Assembly: GCF_000686725.1 (NCBI RefSeq)
Contig: NZ_JMLK01000006.1
Location: forward strand, 310,001 to 374,000
Reading direction: 5' to 3'
Length of the DNA: 64,000 nt
Source: Clostridium akagii DSM 12554
GTDB taxonomy: Bacteria; Bacillota; Clostridia; Clostridiales; Clostridiaceae
Made by a program: the position numbers and the translations under genes. The notes under the pieces were generated by a model. The model saw only the letters and a program-made list of their open reading frames with translations, made no database searches and was not told the DNA's origin. This document shows positions 23,361 to 30,547 of the stretch, in pieces (the stretch's first letter is position 1; each line of letters begins with the position of its first letter).

Positions 23361-24149
23361 GTGGGAAAAAGAAAGCATATAATATTTTACTCTGGTGGTA
23401 TTGGAAGCTACTTTACAGCCAGAAGAGTTGTTGAAAAAGAAGGAAAGGAAAATGTAATACTTCTCTTCACAGATACAAAAATTGAAGATGAAGACTTATA
23501 TAGATTTTTGGAAGAAACGAGTAAGAAACTGGGAGCCAAATTAATTAAGTTGGCGGACGGAAGGACTCCTTGGGAAGTAGCAAAGGATGTAAAATTCCTA
23601 CCAAATAGCAGAATTGCACAATGTAGTCATTTATTAAAACAGAAAATGTCTGATAAATGGATTAAAGATAATTTCAAACCGGAAGAATGTGTTTTATACC
23701 TTGGGATAGATTGGACAGAAGATCACAGAAGGGCAGCACCTAAAAAAAATTATCTACCCTATGAAGTAAAATTTCCAATGTGTGATAGACCTTTTCTTAC
23801 CAAACCACAGATGCTAGATATATTAGAAAAGGAAGATGGAATCAAAAGACCAGCACTTTATAGATTGGGATTTGCACATAATAATTGTGGCGGTTTTTGT
23901 TTCAGAGCCGGACTTGGACATTTTGAAAATTTACTAAAGAAGAACAGAAAGTTGTATTTATGGCATGAAGGTAAAGAGCAAGAAATGCGAGATTACTTAG
24001 GAAAAGACGTAACTATCTTAAGAAGAACCAGGAATGGACAAAGGATTAATCTAACACTAAAGTCTCTCAGGGAAGAATTGGACAAAGGCGATCAATTAAG
24101 CTGGGATGAGCAAATAGATGTTGGTGGTTGTGGTTGCTTCTTAGATTAG
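23361..24149 (+). CDS. phage PP-loop protein of the PAPS-reductase family
   Basis: 262 aa, GTG start. FYSGGIGSYFTARRV is the SGGxxS PP-loop that binds ATP/adenylyl intermediates; FTDTKIEDEDLYRFLEE and AQCSHLLKQKM are further family blocks. CGGFCFRAGLGHF and the C-terminal GGCGCFLD supply Cys clusters. Phage members probably activate a thiol or nucleobase substrate for DNA or tRNA modification (DndC-like chemistry) rather than sulfate assimilation. No partner dnd or queuosine gene is adjacent. Confidence 0.78.
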   Translation: MGKRKHIIFYSGGIGSYFTARRVVEKEGKENVILLFTDTKIEDEDLYRFLEETSKKLGAKLIKLADGRTPWEVAKDVKFLPNSRIAQCSHLLKQKMSDKWIKDNFKPEECVLYLGIDWTEDHRRAAPKKNYLPYEVKFPMCDRPFLTKPQMLDILEKEDGIKRPALYRLGFAHNNCGGFCFRAGLGHFENLLKKNRKLYLWHEGKEQEMRDYLGKDVTILRRTRNGQRINLTLKSLREELDKGDQLSWDEQIDVGGCGCFLD

Positions 24150-24203
24150 TTCACAATTCAACTATATTGCGAAGCAACTTTTATAAATAAGAAATACGAA
24201 TAA

Positions 24204-24219
24204 TGTTCTTTGAAAACTG
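24204..24219 (+). promoter_or_regulatory. boxA-like antitermination element
   Basis: TGTTCTTTGAAAACTG closely matches the rRNA-operon boxA of Gram-positive bacteria (TGYTCTTTGAAAACT). It lies in the 310-base gap ahead of the Met-rich gene, whose remaining sequence shows nothing else clear. It could load Nus factors. Confidence 0.45.
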
Positions 24220-24461
24220 AATAATACGGTGTTAAACTAAAAAACATTCCCTTCTACTATAAGTATAATGATGTATCAAATAGTAAATTATAGTGTCATA
24301 TCAATACATAATTGGATTATTTTGGTAGTTATATCAAATATGAAAAAGGATCTGTATACTATTAAAATTTTTCTATGAATAAATTCTTTAAAGTTTGTAA
24401 CAAGGATTACTTCGCTTCATATAATACAAATGTAGGTAAAATTATTTGTGGGGTGTAATTA

Positions 24462-25037
24462 TTGAAAACTGATATGAGCAATCCAACGCAAGGTATACAT
24501 CCAATGATGGGAATGGAAGGTATGTGCCCAATGATGATGGAAGGTATGTATCCAATGATGATGGAAGGTATGTGTCCAATGATGATGGAAGGTATGTATC
24601 CAATGATGATGCACGGTATGCATCCTATGATGGATATGCAGAACATGAGCCCTATGATGGATATGCAATTTCCTATACCAATGTTAGTAAAATTGGAACA
24701 GATTTCGCCTAATCAAATTCAAATTAGCTATGATAGAGATGTTGATGTAATGTTAGGAATGAAGTCAACTAATTACTGGGTCAAGGATATAATGAATGCT
24801 ATCCCCAGGGGTATAGCTACTCTTGGTAGAAATGATAATGTGAATTCTGGAAATTCACTTACAGATAATATGGTCAGAATAGATCCCAAAAATGGCTCAG
24901 CAAAAACATTTATTTTAACTTTCAATAGAACTATTCCTAGCGGAGCAGAATATATGCTTATAATTTGTTATGTAACAGTTAAAGGAGCACCTCCTTACAG
25001 CGGAGCTAATGGAATGGCTAATTTTGTTGGTAAATAA
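24462..25037 (+). CDS. methionine-rich tandem-repeat protein
   Basis: 191 aa; TTG start behind GGGGTG. Residues 10-70 are about 40% Met: GMCPMMME and GMYPMMME units, then GMHPMMDMQNM and SPMMDMQ. Residues 75-191 form a beta-rich domain (VKLEQISPNQIQISYDRDVD, GNSLTDNMVRIDP, FILTFNRTIPSGAEYML), similar to Ig-like or SbsA-type surface domains. There is no signal peptide. Met clusters of this kind can bind Cu(I)/Ag(I) or form sticky, oxidisable tails. The position is between replication and packaging genes; it looks like cargo. Confidence 0.7.
   Translation: MKTDMSNPTQGIHPMMGMEGMCPMMMEGMYPMMMEGMCPMMMEGMYPMMMHGMHPMMDMQNMSPMMDMQFPIPMLVKLEQISPNQIQISYDRDVDVMLGMKSTNYWVKDIMNAIPRGIATLGRNDNVNSGNSLTDNMVRIDPKNGSAKTFILTFNRTIPSGAEYMLIICYVTVKGAPPYSGANGMANFVGK
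24519..24614 (+). repeat. 24-bp tandem repeat, four units
   Basis: Unit GGTATGTRYCCAATGATGATG + GAA, four near-identical copies in frame, then a degenerate fifth. It encodes GM(C/Y)PMMME. Copy number may vary by slippage. Confidence 0.85.
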
Positions 25038-25058
25038 ATTACAATTAATAAACGTAGT

Positions 25059-25097
25059 AATACCGTATTATTCAGAAATGGGTTATACGGTATTTTT
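25059..25097 (+). terminator. terminator after the Met-rich gene
   Basis: Perfect 10-bp stem AATACCGTAT/ATACGGTATT followed by TTT; the loop carries TTCAGAAATGG. Confidence 0.75.
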
Positions 25098-25157
25098 ATG
25101 CCGCAATTCAAGCAAATTTAGAAACAATTAATAATATATAATTTAGGAGGAGAGGCA

Positions 25158-25604
25158 TTGAAAGATCACATAAGAGACTATACAATTGCAGCATTTAGAT
25201 TCTATGCTTCAAGGGGAATATCGGCTGATGAATATAAAAAAATAATTTATGATGCAGCACTGGAAAACTATGAAAGAAAAATGAATGGATGTGGTATAAG
25301 TTTTCCAACAGAAACAGCAATAATAGCCGCTGAAAATGAGGTTACCCAGAGACTTGCAGAAATAAATGATATGGAAGCCGTAGAAATGACAATGGCAGAA
25401 CTAAGAGCAACATCAAAAATATATAGTGTACATGCTATAGAAATTGTATATTTTAAGGACGCAGATAAAGAACTACAAAAGGGGGATATTAGTAATAGGG
25501 TTCATGAAGCAGTATTAAGTATTCCAATGGGCGAGGCAACAGTATATAGGTGTCTAAGTAAAGCAAGAGAATTATTTGCAGAAAAAAGGGGATTAAGAAT
25601 TTAA
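25158..25604 (+). CDS. phage late-gene regulator-like protein with C-terminal HTH
   Basis: 148 aa; TTG start with AGGAGGAGAGG. The C-terminal HEAVLSIPMGEATVYRCLSKARELFAEKRGL looks like a sigma-region-4 or ArpU-type HTH. The N-terminus is helical (IRDYTIAAFRFYASRGISADEY). Position just ahead of packaging genes fits a late transcription activator. Family assignment is by context and pattern. Confidence 0.6.
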   Translation: MKDHIRDYTIAAFRFYASRGISADEYKKIIYDAALENYERKMNGCGISFPTETAIIAAENEVTQRLAEINDMEAVEMTMAELRATSKIYSVHAIEIVYFKDADKELQKGDISNRVHEAVLSIPMGEATVYRCLSKARELFAEKRGLRI

Positions 25605-25676
25605 TTGAAAGTTGATAGTACAAGGGGGATGTCAAGAGGTATAATGTGTACAGTTACAAAAAGTGAATAGAGGAGA

Positions 25677-25706
25677 GGAACATTCAGAAATGAGTGTTCC
25701 TTTTTT
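25677..25706 (+). terminator. terminator
   Basis: 10-bp stem GGAACATTCA/TGAGTGTTCC, GAAA tetraloop, then TTTTTT. Confidence 0.8.
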
Positions 25707-25786
25707 CATGTCTAAGATAGTTATTCACAACATATTGTGGATAGTGTATATAAGTAATGCTATATATTGTATTACTTGCTTTGATA

Positions 25787-25802
25787 TGACGGGCGGTGTG
25801 TA
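25787..25802 (+). other. 16-nt stretch antisense to 16S rRNA, second copy
   Basis: TGACGGGCGGTGTGTA, identical to the core at 2782-2797. It lies 35 bases before the Dam start, with the flanking leader (AAAYAACMTAATATCAAAA) also conserved between copies. Confidence 0.65.
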
Positions 25803-25837
25803 AACAACCTAATATCAAAACAAGGGGAGATGCACAA

Positions 25838-26602
25838 ATGATAAAAATGTTAAAACCACCTATTAGTAGAATGGGAGGAAAAAGCAAGTTAAGAAAGACA
25901 ATAATAAGTATGTTACCTGAGCATGTTTGTTATGTAGAATTATTCTTTGGAGCAGGATGGGTGTATTTTGGTAAGGAGCCTGCAAAGGTCGAAGTTATAA
26001 ATGATATAGATAAAGAGTTAATAAATCTATTCAGAATGATAAAATATCATGCACCAGAAGTTGAAAGAATGCTTCAATATGATTTTTCAGGAAGGGATAT
26101 ATTTGAGGAATACAAGAATGAGTGCGTAGGGAACCTTACAGAGATAAATAGATCTGTAAGGTTTTTATATTTAGTAACTCAAAGTTTTGCAAGTAAAGGT
26201 GGTAATTATGGTTATGGGACAAATACAAAACCTGGACAGCAGATATTTTATATTGAAGCACTAAAAGATTTGAAAGAGAGGCTGAGTAATACTTATGTTG
26301 AAAATTTAACCTTTGAAAAAGTAATAGATAAGTATGACAGGGAATATACTTGTTTCTTTGCAGATCCGCCGTATTTTGAAACAGCAGGTTATGGCAATAA
26401 ATTTGGAGAGAAAGAACATCTGTTACTTAGAGATAAGTTGAGCAATATCAAAGGTAAATTTATATTAACAATAAATGACCATGAAAAAGTAAGGCAATGG
26501 TATAAGGATTTTAATATCAAGGAAGTTGAAGTGAATTATTCTATTTCTAGAGAACAGAAGGCTAGAGGTAAGTATAAAGAACTTATTATAAAAAACTATT
26601 AA
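25838..26602 (+). CDS. D12-class DNA N6-adenine methyltransferase (Dam-like), prophage copy
   Basis: 254 aa from the ATG at 25838, which follows AGGGGAGATG; the frame opens earlier but runs through the conserved leader. SAM site KPPISRMGGKSKLRKTI, catalytic FADPPYFETAGY. By eye about 90% identical to the copy at 2831. It likely methylates phage and host DNA at a short site such as GATC; the target is not visible from sequence. A Zn-ribbon gene follows. Confidence 0.88.
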   Translation: MIKMLKPPISRMGGKSKLRKTIISMLPEHVCYVELFFGAGWVYFGKEPAKVEVINDIDKELINLFRMIKYHAPEVERMLQYDFSGRDIFEEYKNECVGNLTEINRSVRFLYLVTQSFASKGGNYGYGTNTKPGQQIFYIEALKDLKERLSNTYVENLTFEKVIDKYDREYTCFFADPPYFETAGYGNKFGEKEHLLLRDKLSNIKGKFILTINDHEKVRQWYKDFNIKEVEVNYSISREQKARGKYKELIIKNY

Positions 26603-26614
26603 GAAGGTGGGAAT

Positions 26615-26833
26615 GTGTTAAGTATCTATACGAGTTATAAATGTAAGACATGCAGTAAAGAGTTTGTATTGCTAAGTGAAGATGTTGAGTTAATGAGTAA
26701 GGATAGATACTTAACTTGTCCTTACTGTAATAGCAAAAGAATAGTAGTTGATAAGGTAGAAGACAGTGTCAAAGAGTGTATGAAAGAAAGAAGTTATAAG
26801 AAAATAAATGGAGCAATTAGACAAAGAAGATAA
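26615..26833 (+). CDS. small zinc-ribbon phage protein
   Basis: 72 aa, GTG after AAGGTGGG. YKCKTCSKEFVLL and LTCPYCNSKRIVV form a four-Cys ribbon. A frequent companion of packaging or methylase genes in Firmicute phages. Function unknown; probably nucleic-acid binding. Confidence 0.75.
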   Translation: MLSIYTSYKCKTCSKEFVLLSEDVELMSKDRYLTCPYCNSKRIVVDKVEDSVKECMKERSYKKINGAIRQRR

Positions 26834-26853
26834 AGGATTTTATCTTCTTTTGT
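26821..26853 (+). terminator. terminator overlapping the zinc-ribbon stop
   Basis: ACAAAGAAGATAAA pairs with TTTATCTTCTTTTGT around GGAT. A long stem whose 5' arm is the 3' end of the gene. Confidence 0.7.
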
Positions 26854-26888
26854 AGAAATATAAGGCAAAAGGAGATGATATCACAATA

Positions 26889-27500
26889 ATGAAAAAAATA
26901 CATATTTTTATAGGGGCAATAATATTATTGATAATAGAGTTAGTTCTTGGGGGATTTTTTATATTTATATTTATTTTATTTATTGTATTACTTGTTAGAT
27001 TATTAGTAGTTAAAAGGATAAATGATATATTTATATATAATAGATTTACACATAATATATCCCAAAATCCCTCTATTGTAGTATTAATTAAATTAAATAC
27101 AAAAAATAATTTTATTAATAGTAAAACATATTCACATATGTTAAAAAAAACATTATGGAGATGTAAAGTTAAGGCAGTAAAATTTTTCGAGAAAACTAAG
27201 GTAAAAAAATTCAATACACGAACAAATGAAAATATTGTTCAACAGTTAGACCACTTTGAAAAAAATGGACTTATTATATTAGTTAAAATTGAAGAGGTAA
27301 AGAATAAAAAAGTTTCTGTATGGTCAAAGATAAAGAATAAAATAATAAAAGAGGAAAATAATCAACCAATAGAAAAAATGCTTTTATTTGGAGTATTCAC
27401 AATTATAAAAAATCGTAACAATAAAGAATTTTGGGATTTTATTAATAGAGAAGAGATAGTCCACAAGTATGAAATATTAGCAAATAAAAAGAACTCTTAA
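26889..27500 (+). CDS. membrane-anchored hypothetical protein (cargo candidate)
   Basis: 203 aa, ATG after AAGGAGATG. Two adjacent hydrophobic segments at 4-23 and 22-42 (IFIGAIILLIIELVLGG, FIFIFILFIVLLVRLLVV) form a hairpin or one long anchor; the rest is basic and cytosolic. Composition is more AT-rich than its neighbours and it sits alone between terminators, the pattern of a moron. Superinfection exclusion is a possible role, unproven. Confidence 0.6.
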   Translation: MKKIHIFIGAIILLIIELVLGGFFIFIFILFIVLLVRLLVVKRINDIFIYNRFTHNISQNPSIVVLIKLNTKNNFINSKTYSHMLKKTLWRCKVKAVKFFEKTKVKKFNTRTNENIVQQLDHFEKNGLIILVKIEEVKNKKVSVWSKIKNKIIKEENNQPIEKMLLFGVFTIIKNRNNKEFWDFINREEIVHKYEILANKKNS

Positions 27501-27540
27501 CGGTTTTTTTTTATGACCAAAAGTATAGAGGTGATAATAA

Positions 27541-27729
27541 ATGATTGAAGTAATTTATAAATACACTTGTAACAAATGCGGTAAAGTGGTTGAAGTACCG
27601 GCGCAAGTACTCTTGAACTTTCTTCCACCTATGCCAATGATACCATTTGGTTGGAATAGATTTAATGATGATGTTATCTGTGAAGATCACTTAGTTGGAA
27701 TAATGGATAAAACTTCTAGTCAAGGATAA
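27541..27729 (+). CDS. 62-aa zinc-binding phage protein
   Basis: ATG after AGAGGTGATAATA. YTCNKCGKVVEVPAQV near the start and ICEDHL near the end give a CxxC plus C..H site. Unknown function. Confidence 0.62.
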   Translation: MIEVIYKYTCNKCGKVVEVPAQVLLNFLPPMPMIPFGWNRFNDDVICEDHLVGIMDKTSSQG

Positions 27730-27789
27730 ATGAAAGGAGGATAACGCCTTTAAGATATAGAAGTATATAATAGAAGGACGGTAGATAAT

Positions 27790-28452
27790 ATGGATAAAAA
27801 TGTAAATAAAGCATTGATTACAAAACATAGTGCCACACTAATAGCTCTTTTATTAAATCCAGAGCCAATTACTAAAGCTATATTTATGGGAGTAGAAATA
27901 CATAATATTATAAATGATTATAACAATAAAAAAGAAAGTGAAAATATAGAAGAAACAATAAAAATATTAAATACCAATAAAGATAAGATGATATCAGAAT
28001 TAAAAAAATTGGATGATAATGAATGGGAAACTGTCAATAAATTTATTCTTCCTAAAGTATTTCATGAAGTAAAAAAAGAAGATGAAAAGGAGAAAATCAA
28101 ATATATAATGCAGGGATTCTTATATTCAGTTAATAATAAAATTTATAAAAAGGATATTATATTATTATATTATGACGTATTAAATCAACTGAGAGCTCTT
28201 GATATAAAGATATTAGAATCTCTTGATAAATCCGGAAAAGTAGATATAAAATTTTCAGAAGAAGTAAAAGAAAATATTTCAATACCAGTGAATTATATAT
28301 ATTATAAATTGGAAAAACTTAATATATTAGATATAGCTCATGAGCTAGATTATTTAGCTGGTCTAGGTGAGGAAACCATAAAATTTGAAAATATTAAAAT
28401 AAGCAAATTTGGAGAACAATTTATTAATTTCATTTTTAATAGAGAATTTTAA
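27790..28452 (+). CDS. hypothetical 220-aa protein (cargo candidate)
   Basis: ATG; the ribosome site is GAAGGACGG. Soluble and mainly helical, with a mildly hydrophobic LIALLLNPEPITKAIFMG near the start; KIKYIMQGFLYSVNNKIYKKDI and LLYYDVLNQLRALDIKIL look like a conserved core. It ends with a terminator of its own. The isolated position in the packaging region suggests a lysogenic cargo gene. Family not recognised. Confidence 0.58.
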   Translation: MDKNVNKALITKHSATLIALLLNPEPITKAIFMGVEIHNIINDYNNKKESENIEETIKILNTNKDKMISELKKLDDNEWETVNKFILPKVFHEVKKEDEKEKIKYIMQGFLYSVNNKIYKKDIILLYYDVLNQLRALDIKILESLDKSGKVDIKFSEEVKENISIPVNYIYYKLEKLNILDIAHELDYLAGLGEETIKFENIKISKFGEQFINFIFNREF

Positions 28453-28480
28453 TTATATATAATTTAAAATATACACGTAA

Positions 28481-28511
28481 AAAAGAACTCTTAATAGGGT
28501 TCTTTTTTTAC
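28481..28511 (+). terminator. terminator
   Basis: Stem AAGAAC/GTTCTT, extended by CTC/GGG-type pairs, then TTTTTT. Confidence 0.65.
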
Positions 28512-28538
28512 GCCCAAAATAAGAGAGAAGGCGAGATA

Positions 28539-28751
28539 ATGGAAATTACATTAACAGATATAAAATACAACTGGGATATACAAGATGTTTATTATGCCAA
28601 TGAAAAGCATCAAGAAAGAACTTTAAAAGGTTATACAGTATTATTTCTGATTAATGAAGATATAGAATCTAAAATGGATATATGGACACAACAAGAACTA
28701 AGTATAGAAGGAATAAAGGCAAAGATAAAAGAAAAATTGGAGGGAAAATAA
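28539..28751 (+). CDS. hypothetical phage protein, 70 aa
   Basis: ATG after GAGAGAAGGCGAG. Reads EITLTDIKYNWDIQDVYYAN then KGYTVLFLINEDIES. Small alpha-beta protein; unknown function. Confidence 0.58.
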   Translation: MEITLTDIKYNWDIQDVYYANEKHQERTLKGYTVLFLINEDIESKMDIWTQQELSIEGIKAKIKEKLEGK

Positions 28752-28752
28752 T

Positions 28753-29025
28753 ATGTTTAAAAGAAAAGAATTATCAAAATTAAAATCAACGTCAATATTG
28801 GTAGCAGATGTGCAACCTATATATGTTAATGAGTATAAAGAAGCATGGCAAAAATTAAAGGAACAATTAATCAAGGAAGATAATAAAGACTTAATAAAAG
28901 CAATGGGAGAGATAGAAGCTGAAATATATAAACAATCTATTGAGTATATAAATACAGATAAAGAATTAAAGAATGATGAATTAAAGAAAATAGAAGATGC
29001 TTTCTTTAAACGATATTCAAAGTAG
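28753..29025 (+). CDS. hypothetical phage protein, 90 aa
   Basis: ATG one base after the previous stop with TTGGAGGG upstream, so coupled. Helical and charged (EYKEAWQKLKEQLIKEDNK). Between this gene and HNH (29026-29182) only a doubtful 19-codon frame at 29107-29166 is open. Confidence 0.58.
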   Translation: MFKRKELSKLKSTSILVADVQPIYVNEYKEAWQKLKEQLIKEDNKDLIKAMGEIEAEIYKQSIEYINTDKELKNDELKKIEDAFFKRYSK

Positions 29026-29182
29026 ACACATGGAATATTAACAGGAGATGTATATAAGATAGTAAGTAATGCAATAAAATCAATGTGAATTTAGTGAGTT
29101 ATATCAATGAACAATAATACTCGGATTGGAGTAATAAGAACCCAAGTAGCACAGCCACCATTATAAAGTGAGATGATATCTA

Positions 29183-29554
29183 ATGGCACAACATAGTTTA
29201 AGACCATGTAAGAAGATGGGATGTCCAGAACTAACAAGAGATGAAAGTGGGTACTGTGATAAGCATAGATACATATATGAGGAACAACAAAAGAAAAGAT
29301 GGAACACCATGGAAAAAGATAGGAAGAGCGCAAGAGAACGTGGGTATGATACAAGGTGGGATAAGGCAAGAAAAGGTTATCTGATCAAGCATCCGTTATG
29401 TGTAGAGTGTATGAAAGAAAGAAGATATACACCAGCAACAGTAGTGGACCATATCAAACCACATAGAGGTAATAAGCAATTGTTTTGGGATAGAGATAAC
29501 TGGCAATCATTATGCAAGAGGTGTCATGATATGAAGACGGCAAGAGGTAACTAA
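29183..29554 (+). CDS. phage HNH endonuclease next to terminase
   Basis: 123 aa, ATG after GTGAGATG. CKKMGCPELTRDESGYCDKH is an N-terminal Zn site; the HNH core is HPLCVECMKERRYTPATVVDHIKPHRGN, NWQSLCKRCHDMKTARGN. HNH proteins beside TerS/TerL in HK97-type cos phages stimulate cos cleavage by the large terminase. Confidence 0.9.
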   Translation: MAQHSLRPCKKMGCPELTRDESGYCDKHRYIYEEQQKKRWNTMEKDRKSARERGYDTRWDKARKGYLIKHPLCVECMKERRYTPATVVDHIKPHRGNKQLFWDRDNWQSLCKRCHDMKTARGN

Positions 29555-29581
29555 GAATGAGAATAAGGATGGTGAGTATAG

Positions 29582-29788
29582 ATGGTACAAGTAGTAATGA
29601 TGGGTGATGCAACGATGCATAGATTGAGTGAGAAAGAATTAAAAGATATTGCGGAATATATTTGTAACAAAGATAAACTCATTGAAAGAGTTAAAATATA
29701 TTATAGAGAAGAGAATGGCAATGTGATTACCAATGAGAAGGTACTAGAGTATGATTGTACACCTAACACTATCATAGAGACTAACTAG
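29582..29788 (+). CDS. hypothetical phage protein, 68 aa
   Basis: ATG after GGATGGTGAG. Reads MHRLSEKELKDIAEYICNKDK and KIYYREENGNVITNEKV. Lies between HNH and the cos-like region. Unknown function. Confidence 0.55.
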   Translation: MVQVVMMGDATMHRLSEKELKDIAEYICNKDKLIERVKIYYREENGNVITNEKVLEYDCTPNTIIETN

Positions 29789-29851
29789 AGTGAGACATAA
29801 CACTTACTACTAATACTAATATGGTAAAGACACTAGTAAAGCGATAACTAA

Positions 29852-29882
29852 TAAACAATAGTTGTCTCTTTTTTTATTGTTG
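29852..29882 (+). terminator. hairpin with AACAATA/TATTGTT stem
   Basis: A 7-bp stem and a T-rich loop. It may end early transcription before the packaging operon. Confidence 0.4.
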
Positions 29883-29904
29883 TAATGATTAGGTGAGTAT
29901 CAAA

Positions 29905-29965
29905 TGCAGGGTAGGGGGTATGTAAATCCTTGGGGCTATTTACGGGGGACCGTGTAGTCCAGATT
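29905..29965 (+). other. candidate cos region
   Basis: An unusually G-rich island in AT-rich DNA (GCAGGGTAGGGGG, CCTTGGGGC, TTTACGGGGGACCGTG, GTAGTCC) in the non-coding gap between HNH and TerS, the normal place of cos in HK97-type phages of Firmicutes. Confidence 0.45.
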
Positions 29966-30010
29966 TCCTCATAAAATATTCCCTTTATCAGATTTTTAGG
30001 AGGTGAGGTC

Positions 30011-30547
30011 ATGGGTAGAAATGCAAAACCAATTAATTTATTATTGGCACAGGGCAAGAAACACTTGACCAAAGCCGAAATTGACAAAAGAAAAGATACC
30101 GAAATTAAATTAGGAAATAATAAATTAGTATGCCCTAATTATATCAAAAATAACGTAAATGCATATAAGAAGTGGAAAGAAATCGTTAAAATTTATAAAG
30201 AAGTTGATTTTGTTTCTAGTGGAGATACTGGATTGTTATCAAGATACTGTATGACACATAGTGAATATTTGAATTTATGTGAAACTAGGGACAGATTGAG
30301 CGGATTACACGCAGATTGGTCACAATATCAAAATATATTTCCAGAAGAATTTCAAGAAACTGTTGAAAGAGTTTTATATTCAAATACAGATCTTCAAATG
30401 GAGACAGCAATTAATAAAAAAATGGATATGCTTATAAAAATGGAAGATAGACTATTCTTAAATCCATTATCAAAAGTGAAAAATGTGCCAAAACAGGAAC
30501 CTAAACAAACACCTAGCACATTTGACCAAAAGTTTGGTGATATATGA
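30011..30547 (+). CDS. terminase small subunit, P27 family
   Basis: 178 aa, ATG after TAGGAGGTGAGGTC. Middle part NAYKKWKEIVKIYKEVDFVSSGDTGLLSRYCMTHSEY is the P27-type signature; C-terminal PSTFDQKFGDI is typical. It recognises the packaging site. It overlaps TerL by four bases (ATGA). Confidence 0.9.
   Translation: MGRNAKPINLLLAQGKKHLTKAEIDKRKDTEIKLGNNKLVCPNYIKNNVNAYKKWKEIVKIYKEVDFVSSGDTGLLSRYCMTHSEYLNLCETRDRLSGLHADWSQYQNIFPEEFQETVERVLYSNTDLQMETAINKKMDMLIKMEDRLFLNPLSKVKNVPKQEPKQTPSTFDQKFGDI

Noticed and set aside
24519-24614. 24-bp tandem repeat as CRISPR array
   Set aside because: Units are directly adjacent without spacers and are in frame, coding for the Met-rich repeats.
29107-29166. 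19-codon frame upstream of HNH
   Set aside because: No ribosome site and too short to support from sequence alone.
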